This document shows, piece after piece, positions 35,264 to 46,071 of a DNA stretch of 64,000 nucleotides; position 1 is the first letter of the stretch; each line of letters starts with the position of its first letter. Where the stretch lies: assembly GCF_932526225.1 (NCBI RefSeq), contig NC_064046.1:13535708-13599707 (forward strand), given 5' to 3'. The notes under the pieces are model-generated. The model did not search any database. It was not told the origin of the DNA and saw only the letters and a program-made list of their open reading frames with translations. Made by a program: the position numbers and the translations under genes. This DNA is from Nematostella vectensis. Taxonomy: Eukaryota > Cnidaria > Anthozoa > Actiniaria > Edwardsiidae.

Positions 35264-36341
35264 GGTGTAAAGGGGGCCAGGTTTTGGGGGCTGTTCACGT
35301 TAAAAACATTGATATATATGGCAGAATTGAACCTCCATTGCAGTCTTGCTAGGAGAGTTCACCGAGGTAGCCGATGAGCCCACGTTTTGACAAGGAACAT
35401 AAATTTACATAAGTTTAACTAATTTTCTGGACGTAAGCCAATCAAATTTCAGGAAAAAAATCCGGAATACCATCGGGAAATCTCGAGCGGTTATAAACAA
35501 CACTCGGGCAGTTTCGGTTGTTGAATCAAGGCGAAAACCAAACATAGGAACTTATATTCCTGAAAATACATTGTTATGTTGCCCTGTGTATTTTATTTAC
35601 TTTGATCAGGTTCGGTTTATCACACTATCGGTCTTCGCTAAAACCTGATTTAGTAGAGCAACTAAAATTTCAAGGAGTATTCCATTGATTCCGCCTAAAT
35701 AATTCCTATTTTGCCCCCCTTTCTTCGCTTTTGCTAAGTGATATTACCGGAAAATGCTAAGCTGAAACGAGATTCCACCTAGGCGTGACCTAATAATAGA
35801 GTGAAATTGCGCTCTATATTTTCAAATTATTTTTGTAAGCTTTAACTTATTTTTTCAAAAGTGATCATCGTTAGAAAATCCCGTAAAATATCATAAATCG
35901 AAGTGAAGTTATTGTGATATACTACCTGCGGTTTCTTGTACATAAATGAGTAATTTCCAGCTCAATATCATATCTGTTTGTTGACCTTTGGACGCATCTA
36001 GAAGTTTGTTTATTATTATTGTCATATATTAAATATTCTATAATTTATCTTAAATCTGTTATGTATTATTATTCTATAATTTATCTTATTTAAATGTGAT
36101 TAAAAAATGAACCCCCAAAAAAACATAGGTAAGATTAAGAGGTGAAATAACAAAAAACACATCTAAAAGAAATATGTAACGAATAAAAGGCACCTAAATT
36201 AGTGCGGAAGTGATAACAAGGTAATTATTTCTATGGGTCACGGGATCCCTGTGGAGTTTCTGGGTCAGCGGTAAGCTGTGGCGGGAAAATCGAGAAAATG
36301 GCTGCTGTGTTTATTGTATAAACCTGTAAAAAACTCCCAAA
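35264..36341. promoter_or_regulatory. Divergent intergenic region between G-alpha and CHTF8
   Basis: 1.08 kb between the two start codons. AAAATGGCTGC (about 36296-36306) resembles a YY1 site with one change, just upstream of CHTF8. No other gene is seen; the middle is AT-rich. Confidence 0.4.
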
Positions 36342-37752
36342 ATGGTGCAAATACTCATTCGGATGTAAGTACTAATGATTTTTAAGTAGTTGTTTACTTT
36401 TGTTTTAGTTGTTTTTTAAGTAGTTTAGTTGTTACAGTTGTTTATGTGTTTGGGATAGCCAAAGGGAATATCAACAACAACACACAAGAGAAGGAACTTT
36501 CCATGCATGACTAGACCCTGAAAAATGCACAAAAAGTCCAGTTTCCAAGGAACAGGAAAGATTTTCGCTCCTAGCCATTTTAAAAGTGCAGATGCTTCCA
36601 TTTTAGCCCTAGCAAGACTGTTGCTAGGTTCTGCTGGATAGAAGTTGCCCTAAAAGTCCTTTGAAACCCTTACACTCATGAACAGATGCAAGAAAGCCCC
36701 CACCCCTTCAGAAAGCAAACTGTAGTTAAATGCCTCTACCCCTTGTGGGTAATACCTGTACAATTGAGATCACATGCCATCTGAAATGAGCCTTTTATGT
36801 CTCTCAAACCAGTTTTGTATATGTTATTCAATGCAATTATAAAAGAAAGTACCATGTACCATTTGCAATGCAAATGCATGCAAGTGAAGATGAAACAATA
36901 GACCATTTCCAATATCGCTTGGTGCAAGTGCAGACTAGTGTCAAAATTTGGAATTAAAGCAAGGCTCAGGATTTATGAAAACCCAGAATTTATGTGTTTT
37001 GCATTTTGCACATCAGAGTGGCAAAGTACCATGTACCATTTGCAATGCAAATGCATGCAAGTGAAGATGAAACAATAGCCCATTTCTAATATCGCTTGGT
37101 GCAAGTGCAGACTAGTGTCAAAATTTGGAATTAAAGCAAGGCTCAGGATTTATGAAAACCCAGAATTTATGTGTTTTGCATTTTGCACATCAAAGTGGCA
37201 GGGCACAAAATATTGGTTGTTCAAATAGAAACACAGACAACTTAGGATTGTAATAACTTAACAGGGACCCCACGGTGGAGCAATGGACCATTGTGGAACT
37301 TCAAGGGGCACTGGAAACGAGGGATGAGGTGTCGTTAGAGGGAAAGAACATTGGAGACCTCCACTTTGATAGCATGGTATGTAGTATGTTTTGTGTAACA
37401 AATGCATTTTATGGCCTATTGGATGAACCTATGAAGATGCTGATGGTGTTTACCTACACTACCAGCATCTTATGTGTGTTAAAATTCATTCTATTCAAAC
37501 TTTTGATGTTTTTATTTACATTAGGGTGTACCACAACTTATTATTGGCCATCATTTGCTTACTGGAAAAGTAGTCGTCCTAGACAAGCCATATGCCGTGA
37601 TGCGAAAGGTAACAAAAGGTGACCCAATGGAGACGGACCAACGTGATACAGCTGAAACCAAGTATGATGTCGTTGCTCTTGTCAAGAGGAAAATTGTTTT
37701 CAAGAGTAGACCCAAGCCTATCATAATAAAGTCTGAGCCAATAAGAACATAA
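36342..37752 (+). CDS. CHTF8: Chromosome transmission fidelity protein 8 homologue (3 exons, 120 aa)
   Basis: CTF8 joins CTF18 and DCC1 in the alternative replication factor C complex that loads or unloads PCNA and supports sister-chromatid cohesion. Exons: 36342-36364 (only 23 nt), 37265-37376, 37525-37752; phases agree and the length is 120 aa against 121 in human. The start MVQILIR matches the family start MVQIVIS. Other family blocks: EQWTIVELQGALE, IGDLHF, PQLIIGHHLLTGKVV, LDKPYAVM and the end KRKIVFKSRPKPII. Exon 1 would be missed by most gene finders. Intron 1 contains a 177-bp duplication. Confidence 0.94.
36848..37201. repeat. 177-bp tandem duplication in CHTF8 intron 1
   Basis: Units at 36848-37024 and 37025-37201 are almost identical (for example AGTACCATGTACCATTTGC and CAGGATTTATGAAAACCCAG in both). 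The second unit ends about 63 bp before the exon 2 acceptor. Confidence 0.9.
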
Positions 37753-39124
37753 CACAGAATGTGCGTACTAAATTTCTCATGCCTCAGTGTTGATTTTGAC
37801 CTTATTATCATTTCCACTGAATGATTGTGGTACCAAATGTACATCAGTAAAACTGATGTTTGTAGTGAAGCTACATAAAAGCCAATTGATAAAGCAGATG
37901 GAGGTGATAGTCCTATGGATCTTTATAAAATTCTATTAACTACTATCCCTTAGGGGTCTCATCATCACATCCCTGATAACAACTGGACATAAATGTGGTC
38001 AGAAAAGAGATGTGCTTGATGGTTCTGAAAAACTGAAAATATGATTTCGTATTTTAGTGCTTAGAGTTAGAAGTTGTTTTAACCACACCTTAAAGTACTG
38101 TATGTGCTATCTTTTAGGGGTAATAATTGCTGTTTATCACACACAAATTAAAATTGATTTTGCCGACTATCACCCCCTATGTATCACTATTTTTATTGAA
38201 GTGCCCTCTATTATGTAGGGCTGTAACGGGCCTCAAAGGGGTGGGGGTGGAGGGCCTGATACACAAAACATTGAGAAACCTGGGTGACACAGACATGCCC
38301 CCAGCCGCCACAACCCCCCCCCCCCCCAAGCATCCACGACCCCCCTCCCCCAGCCCCTATAATTTGTACTGATACGTGTGTATTATGTTGTACTCATCTA
38401 ACAATTAAAAGTTACTATAATACAAAGTACTCTGGGAACTAAACCCCTTCTCTACATTTCTACCCGCACCATCACTGTCACTGTGGCAGGGGTCTCAAAA
38501 ATAAAATAAAAAACACTAAAAAAATCTTATTCAATAAGCATTTCATTGCATACTTATATCTAAGCAAGGGTTGTATTGATTTATTTTAGACTTTCACCCA
38601 TACCTTAACACCCCTATCAACATTAAAGCCGCATTGTCACCAGTTTACTTCCGGTCGATTACCTAACAATATCCAATGATTTTCAACGGAAAACGCGAAA
38701 AATATTTCAAAATATTGAAAGCAGTGTGTCTATTGGAAGTTTCTTTGAGGATGTGATTGATGAATTTAGAGCGGACGGCCTGTTAAACATCTCAGATTCT
38801 AATAGATTCTTTTGTCTTTTAACGGTTGAGGTTTCCGTAGGACCTCCGGAAGCAAACTGGTGACAATGCGGCTTTAAACCACACCGGCAACCATTACACT
38901 GTACTGTAGGTACACCCTGAGTAACCTTGATACACCAGTTTTTAGGAGTAACTAGGTGTCAGCTATGAATTCTAAAATGGCCTGACTTCAAGCAAAATTA
39001 TTTTTACGAAGTATATACCAGGAACCAAGAATAGGGTTATTTGAACTATTCATCCCACCATTATTCATAAATACATCTGTATAGCTAGTAAACTATTTCT
39101 TAATTAAATCCTATTCTGTTATTC
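37753..39124. other. Intergenic between CHTF8 and the LIM gene (convergent 3' ends)
   Basis: No gene seen. Contains a C-rich stretch at 38290-38360 and the TTAA-flanked MITE at 38623. Confidence 0.5.
38623..38877. mobile_element. TTAA-flanked MITE, copy 2 (best preserved)
   Basis: Begins TTAAAGCCGCATTGTCACCA and ends with the exact reverse complement of that string (TGGTGACAATGCGGCTTTAA). 255 bp, non-coding. TTAA at both ends suggests piggyBac or Kolobok-type insertion. Confidence 0.85.
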
Positions 39125-42100
39125 CTATCTGTGTGTTTTTACTATATTGGATTGTGTTTTTGTATCATTTTGGCTGTATCGCCGGGTGTGGTCTTGTCTT
39201 CTTTCATTACATTTTAAACAAAGTAGCCTTTTGTCCAGTGGATAGCATCCACTCCCCTCGCTGCATAACTGAATTCCACAGTCCTGAATAAAATAAACAA
39301 CAACAACAACAACAAGGTTCAGCATATTTAAGATAGTTTGCAGGATGTGCGCGAACCTAAGGGTGGGGGTATATAAATACGAACCTAGGGGTGGGGATAT
39401 ATGTGTGCAAACCTAGGGCAGGTGGCGATATGTGCATGACCCTAGGGATGGGAGTTATATGTGCACGAACCTCGGGGGTTTATGTGTGCGAACCTAGGGG
39501 GTATATGTGTGCAAACCTAAGGGTTGGGTGTTATATGTGCGCAAACCTATGGGGGTTATATATGCGCAAGCCTAGGGGGTATATGTGCGTGAACCTAGGG
39601 ATGGGAGGGTATATGTGCGCAACCTAGATGTGGGGGGTATATATGCTCAAACCTATGGGTGGGGGGTATATGTGCGTGAACCTAGGGTTGGGGGGTATAT
39701 GTGCGCGAACCTAGGGGCGGGTGGGGGGTATATGTGCGCGAACCTAGGGGGGGGGGTATTCTTATTATTGAAGGATTGTCAAATATTACTTTTAAATATC
39801 TTTTATTGGGCAAAAGCCAATGTTATATGATTTTTACACGGCTCCAATAAATGTCTATGTCGTCAAATACTATCCTTTACGCATATGACTGCCCCCCCCC
39901 CCCCCCCCCGAAAAAAAACTTGGTGTTCACGCCTGTGTCCAAGGGCGCGTTTTTTTTACTCGTGATTCCAGAATGAGAATGATTAGAATAGAAAAAGCGC
40001 ACGTTCGTTTATCCCGCGTTCCGGAATGGAATGAAGGCCATTCCACCCATTCTGCTTCCTGTAGCAGAATCACTCGAATGCCATTCTGAACATTCTCTAC
40101 CAACCATTCCCATTCCAGAGTGATAGGGAAAAACGCGCCCTTAGTCAAACTTACTGCAATGCGCACTATTTGACGAAAATTCAAATTTTGTCTGTTATAT
40201 CGCCTTTAACTGTATTATTTTAAGTATGTTGCATTACCATTAGATACCTCGATACAAACTATTATTAGTTACCTCGCATTTGAAGCACCGGTCATGAAAC
40301 TGTTTTCCAAGACAAACCACTCGAATAGTCTCGTCAGATTTCTAGAATCATAACAGGTGAAGTCATTTCTTTTTCCCTGTTACGGGAATCTAAAAACTGG
40401 CCGTGGAAAATAGGAAGAAGCGCTGTAATTCAAAGGCTGCAAAGTTTTTTATTGTAACTTTACTACCTCATCCGGTGCTATTGGCTCTCTGCAAGCATGG
40501 CATCTAGGAGAATATTTTCTGAAAGGAAACATGCATTAATCACGGGTGCTTTTGTTTGTTGTATTTTCAATTTATTATTGCAATTCTCCTGATTTGTTCT
40601 CCGTTTATTTCAAGTATTCCAAGTAAGAAATTTTATACGTACAAGGAACCCCCCTTACCGAAACACGTTAAAATGGCATATTTCGTCGTTTGAATATGTT
40701 CTGATGCCGAAAACATCCATTTTAAAAGTGCCAGGAAAAAAAAATATCTCTTCCTTTTTCCAGGAGGCACCATTCCTTTTTTTCCCAGCCAGCATTGGTT
40801 AGGCATTTTAGCGCATATATAATTGCCCGTATAACCGATCGGGACGAATTTTCTTTTCCAAGTATCCGCTCCAGCGCCCCTTAAAATATTCCCAGCACAA
40901 CTAGTTCGACTCCACAAAGTCGGCAGTAGAACCATTCGGGACAATTTTTCCCAGCGACCGAGGTGTGTACATCTTCCCAGCCAGCAAAAAAAACTGGCTG
41001 CGGAACCGATATTTTGTGGAACAGATCCAGAACAGATTACAGACGTTTGCATCCATTGAATTAATTTATTCAGAGAGCTTAGGGAGCCCATTTTTTCGAA
41101 GCCCCCATTTTTACCCTCCTCCCTCCCCTCCCCCCAATATCTTCCGTCGCTAACCCCCTACCCTCCCCCCAATATCTTCCGTCGCTAACCCCCTTCCCTG
41201 CCACTCACTAATTTGAATATTTATGGCTTGAATTATGAGGGATTACATAGTGGTTTACCTGTGGTAATCGGGGATGCAGTAAATTGCATTTTGTCGGTCT
41301 ACAGTGAAAGGGGTTCCCTCGAGCTCTACCTCACACACACAGCACCGGAAGCAGACGGGATGGTAGTCTCTCCCGAGGGTCTGCAATATCTGGAATGGAA
41401 TGGACCACATGTATCGTCCCAGCATGCAGTTTGCTAATCAACTCGACCCTATCCCCGCGCAACGTGAGAATGGCCAATGTGAAGGGGGAGGGGAGGCAAG
41501 GGGAGTTCATGTGAACATTTTAAAAAGGGATAATGAAAACAGGCAGTCTGGGTATCAAGGGGTAAGGGAAGACGGAAGGGAAGGGACTGGGTATCAAGGG
41601 GTAAGGGAAGTGTGCGATGGAAGGGAAGGGACTGGAGACTGGAGGTGCGTGCACTAAGAGGTGGGAGTCTTCCTTCTTCGATCTCCTATACTTCCATAAC
41701 CAACTCCCGCTAGCCTTTTGGCCGCCCGTCAAAGGGCTCTTGAGCATTTAAGAAGACTTAGCTACGAAAAACCACCAATGAAAGCCTGTTCGCAGCCTAA
41801 ATTGTAGCAAGTTTTGACAATTACCCTTTGGCCTATGACCTCTTTACAAGAATGGCATCGCTTGGGACGTTGATGCCGCTCCAAACTCTACAACAAGAAA
41901 CAAATTTTCATTTACGCCAAACAAGGACGCATCAAATGATTATGTACTGGTCCAAGCCCAAGTTTCGCGAGGTCCACAAAAAAGTTTATACGAGCGCGGG
42001 ATACGTCGTAGTAATATACAAACAAAATTTAGTAAGTATATAGGTTATAGTCGAAAGAAGTGCACTACAAGCTCTTTCGCGTCTGCTGTCGCCGAACTTC

Positions 42101-45100
42101 TTTCGAGAATTGTACATTCAACCCACAGTAGCGGATGTAGGGGTAGGGTTTATGGGGTTTAAGCCCCCCCTTGGGCTGCCAGACAGCCATATGTAACAAA
42201 AAAAAGTTCCCCCCTTCCCCCCCCCCCCCCCTTGGGCTGCCAGACAGCCATATGTTCCATATGTAACAAAAAAAAGTTGCCCCCTCCCCCCCCCCCCTTG
42301 GGCTGCCAGACAGCCATATGTAACAAAAAAAAAGTTGCCCCTTCCCCCCCCCTTTGTCACTGAACCAACCCCCTCCCCCCCCCTTTTAACGGAAAGCTAG
42401 ATCCACCCCTGACCCGGCATGTGACCCCTTAGAATTGCAATTTACAAGACTGTGGTGTTGCTGGCGGCAAAGTATAGATACCGTAAATGACCTAATAAAC
42501 ACCCCCCTAAGCTTGCATGTTTGTAATGAACGCCCCTCTCTAAGAAGCACCCACTTCTATTTAACGCCCCCCCCCCTTCCATATTAAAAACAAACGACAT
42601 AGAAATTCCGGTAGTATAAAATCAAAATTAATTTATCTGAGTTTTGACTTCTACTGGGTAAGGCTCACTGTCAAGAAACGCTTGCCACGCAGGCTATAAT
42701 TCAACGTGATCCTGACTGAGACTAAAACCCAACTGCACTTGGGTTTGCTATATTTTCATAGTCTGTAAAGAGCGCCCCTCTCTAATAAGTGCCTCCTTCC
42801 TATTGAACGCACCCCTCGGACCATCGAAATTTGATAAATGCCCCGGTCGTTTTTTAGATTATTTACGGTACTATAATGGACTCCGAATTCTGCATGGTTC
42901 TTTCGCGTCCCACAACTATCGCATAATCGCCAAGGGAGGGGGGGGGGGGGGGGGGGGGGAGAATGCAGCTAGCAGTTGCTGGGCAAAGCCAACCTGTTGT
43001 CTGTGTCTCTAACCTTGTAGTCTTGTTTGCAGTACACTCGATTTTCCAGTCGGTAAAATTCTTGACCTCGTAACTCTTTTCCTGCAAGGCCAAGCAGTGT
43101 TGGTTACAATCGGGCCGTTGTATGTCGTCCAATGGTATAATGAGGTCCTAGTCTGTTCTATAGTTAGTACAGGAGGTCTCCTCTACTATGTCTGTTCACA
43201 GTCATCTTTGTGCAAATGTTTGATCGCTTTATAGTATGGCTTGAAGCTAAACTCCCTGACTAACAGGCATGAAATGAGGGAGATTGTAGAGTGTAGATTT
43301 GTTTAAAAAAAGTTCCCAGTATTTCAATGACGGCTTTTTACAGTTATAATGTCTGACTGAAGATTTCGTTAGCTTTTGGGCTCGGACACCGGCCAAAAAG
43401 GGATGGAAGGGGGGGGGGGAGAAATAAGAAAATGAATATCACCAAATCAAAATGGGGAGTGGATGCCCACCAAATCCACCACTTGAATCCGACGCATATC
43501 CACAACCCCCTACAAGTGACATCCCTATTCACTAAATGACTTGGTTTAGATATACAGTAATTGTTCAAATATTTAAAGAATAAGCGTCAACTAGCCTCGA
43601 ATGCACTCTTTTTTTTATAAGAACGTCATAATTCTCAGTTGGACTGAGCCGTTCTTATTTTTGGAGACTTTTAAGGCTGAATATGTTAGTGTTATAACAA
43701 TATAATCCAATGAATTATTAGGAACAAGAATTACACTAAAGATATTTATAGCTGTAATCAGGTTGTTACTATGAGCACAATTTGATTCTGCATTTTATAA
43801 CGCATCAGGCCTAAAAAAGAAATTTTTTTCTGCTATCTGAGCCTCGGCATGTTCTTAGCATGTTCTTAGAATTTGATGAAATCTCAGGCTGCTGGACGTT
43901 CTTATAAAAAGGTTCTTAAAAAAAAAAACGTAAACGCCTCGCCCGAGAGGAGACATATAAATGAGCGCTTGCCCTGAATAAGCGCCTCTTGTTTAAAACG
44001 GGTGCCTTATCCGTGTTGCAGTTATAGAATCCGATGATTTTACCTTTTAGAAGTGAAAAAGACACTGACATATGCCCACCACGCACTTTCTTAACAATAG
44101 GCAGTTTTCGCGATGTTGCGCGCGCATCCAAAAGGCCACAAACTGGCGGGCCACAGCTGACCAAAATGCGAATGAAGGGGTATTTGACTCTGCCCCAATT
44201 TGACTATAGCACTCTGGCAGCTTTTTCTATAGCTTCGTCTGTAAACTCCACTTTACATTGGCCGTGGCCGTGGCATTTTGGATGCGCGCGCAACATCGTG
44301 AAAACGGTCAATTCCAATATATCTCTAGAACTTACCGCAGGTGTGACAGAGGAAACACTGTGCATGGTAGAGATTACCTAACGCTTGGCAGCCAGAGTCA
44401 CACCCTTTAATGAGGCGGCGGCATTTATGACATGTTCCTGGGGGAATCAGATTATCATCAGCATCATTTAGGTGCGTAACAAGGATTTGCTAAAAGTAGG
44501 GGGCGCTGTTATAGAAATCATATTGAAAAAATATGGTATTTAACTATCCTTCAGTAAGAAATATGACCCACTTTTAGGGTCGAGAGAGGGGGAGGGGCTA
44601 TCATAAATATCACATTGAAAAATTATGATATTTAACGATCCTTCGATGAGAAATGACTCACTTTTTGCGGTCGAGGTGATCCCCCCCCCCCACCTTCGTA
44701 CCCCCTAGCTACCAGCCGGTGTTCCTCGTCATCATCATCACACTACTACTAGCTATCACTGATAATCATCACCACCATTATTTACTGTCACTACTGGTGA
44801 ATGCCAAGCAAGTAGATAGGCTCTCGGGCAGGGGTGCGATTTTAGGGAAGGATACTTCGCTTCCCCCGCTCATCTGCTCCAACCTTGCCCCCTCCCCTCC
44901 CTTATCAAAATTATGGAAATATTTGAAGTTCATTTCCATGAGGATTTGGGGCGCATTATAACGGGAAAAGTAGGTTACCCCACACTTACAGAATGATGGA
45001 TTTTTTAGCTATGCATCTACTTAATGTTTTGTTTGGCAATTACTTTACAAAATGAGTGTACTTACCAGAGAACCCGCAATCGTGATCACATTTTCCATCC

Positions 45101-45159
45101 ATAACTTTCGAAGTCTCCCGCTTTATATTATCCCAGTCCTCCCGTGCATAGCCTTTGTT
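39125..45159 (-). CDS. Three-LIM-domain protein, Ajuba/LIMD1/WTIP-like (5' end unresolved)
   Basis: Eight exons on the minus strand: 45159-45066, 44437-44336, 43081-43014, 41887-41825, 41389-41259, 40518-40467, 40341-40273, 39283-39125. Phases agree and code 245 aa to the stop. LIM1: TCHKCRRLIKG...CQALGNLYHAQCF, then RLENRVYCKQDY. LIM2: RCHSCKEVIGQ, ILQTLGRDYHPVCFRC, TPFTVDRQNAIYC. LIM3: RCHACREPIAPDE, ETIRVVCLGKQFHDRCFKCE, then GCYPLDKRLLCLKC. The wording (ILQ.LG..YHP.CFRC, PFTVD..N.IYC, ETIRVV) fits Ajuba/LIMD1 best, with zyxin/LPP next. These proteins link adhesion, actin and Hippo signalling. The exon at 45159 has no start codon in frame before its acceptor, so an N-terminal exon is missing from this model. 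Domain calls are sure; subfamily fair. Confidence 0.88.
39335..39765. repeat. G-rich minisatellite in the last intron of the LIM gene
   Basis: About 13-14 irregular copies of a 25-37-bp phrase such as TATATGTGCGCGAACCTAGG followed by runs of G. Unit length varies by the number of Gs. The open frames through it are artefacts. Confidence 0.85.
39941..40142. mobile_element. MITE with AAGGGCGCGTTTTT ends
   Basis: Left end AAGGGCGCGTTTTTT and right end AAAAACGCGCCCTT are inverted. 202 bp; the interior has palindromic ATTCCGGAATGGAATG phrases. No clear target duplication was seen. Confidence 0.65.
42126..42411. mobile_element. hAT-like MITE with internal C-rich tandem repeats
   Basis: Left end CAGTAGCGGATGTAG and, reversed, right end CAGGGGTGGATCTAG (12 of 15 match); flanks ACCCA and ACCCG are near-identical. 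Inside are three copies of a 60-75-bp unit with TTGGGCTGCCAGACAGCCAT followed by poly(A) and poly(C). It lies in an intron of the LIM gene. Confidence 0.6.
43611..43913. mobile_element. Probable MITE, TTTTTATAAGAACGTC ends
   Basis: TTTTTATAAGAACGTC at left is mirrored by GACGTTCTTATAAAAA at right. About 300 bp, AT-rich, non-coding. The TATAAG ends would suit a TA-inserting element; superfamily unknown. Confidence 0.55.
44100..44310. mobile_element. MITE next to the LIM1 exon donor
   Basis: Inverted ends share GATGTTGCGCGCGCATCCAAAA and, nearer the tip, GTTTTCRCGATG. 211 bp. The right edge lies 26 bp from the exon ending at 44336, on its intron side. Confidence 0.75.
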
Positions 45160-46048
45160 CTATATAGATGTTAGATGGACGAGACTTAGGCCTCTACAGC
45201 TGCAGTAAACCCAAAACGCTAACTAGTAGCTCATCATCCTAAAAGACTCCACTGATTAGCTCAGCGTAACCTTTGTAACAGGAAAAAAAAACCAATTCCG
45301 ATCGCATTCAAGCGAAGAATCATGCACAAATCAATCAAATTACCTAATCAAACTTTTAACCCAATATCATTAGGAAGGAAATTATACTGTATATGAAGTA
45401 GTCCACCAATGTGATTGTTTGAATTAGGGGTTGTTTAGTGGCGAGCCTATTGTCTGGCTGTCATTCAATCTGTAGTTCTTATGAGATTCTCAACAAGAAA
45501 ATGGTCCGGCATGTGAGAAATGGTGGGAATGACAAGCTGAAGTGCCCTCGAGGTCAAATATTTAGATTTTGTGGAGTAAACATTCTTCTAACTACATGTA
45601 TCGATATACAGCAAAGTGCTCACGGCTTAATACACAGCATTAAAATGTTCTTGCTTTAAAGGAATATTTTCTGGTAGTTTTTAAGAGGGAGATAAAGGGT
45701 CAGTTTTAATTTATCGATCTGGTTATTGACGCTGGTGCATATCTAAATTTTCCCACTTTCCGGTATGCTAACGCTTGCAATGTGAAAAAAAAAAATCAAT
45801 TTTGCGTATGTGCAATACAGGTTTACACAATCTCTCCCCCCCCCCCCCCCCCCCCCCCCTTCCACCCCACCAACCAGACTGGAGACTGGGTCGAGAATAA
45901 ATTCTTGCGAGTAACGCCTTGTCGACTTCTTGATTTTTCTCTCTAAACGAACAACAACAGAACAGCATTCGATAAAGTGATAAAGAGGTTGGAAGCTGTG
46001 ATTTAGCTTTTATAATTCTTTTTTTCTAGATGCTAGGGCTTACAGAGC
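45160..46048. other. Divergent region between the LIM gene and WWOX
   Basis: About 890 bp. Contains a 24-bp poly(C) at 45836-45859. On the minus strand 45968 to about 45870 encodes MLFCCCSFREKNQEVDKALL, a cysteine-rich start that could be a palmitoylated N-terminus of the LIM gene, but no donor in the right phase was found, so this is only a candidate. Confidence 0.3.
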
Positions 46049-46071
46049 ATGTCTGTCGATGGGCAACATAA
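46030..46071 (+). promoter_or_regulatory. Upstream ORF overlapping the WWOX start
   Basis: ATG at 46030 opens a 13-codon frame that runs past the WWOX ATG (46049) in another frame and stops at 46071. If this ATG is in the mRNA (a TTTTTTCTAG acceptor-like string ends just before it) it should reduce WWOX initiation. Confidence 0.4.

Noticed and set aside
39391-39830. Gly-rich overlapping frames
   Set aside because: They follow a G-rich minisatellite in an intron of the LIM gene.
40633-41091. 152-aa minus-strand frame between LIM exons
   Set aside because: It lies in an intron of the LIM gene, has no conserved motif and does not join the LIM exons in phase.
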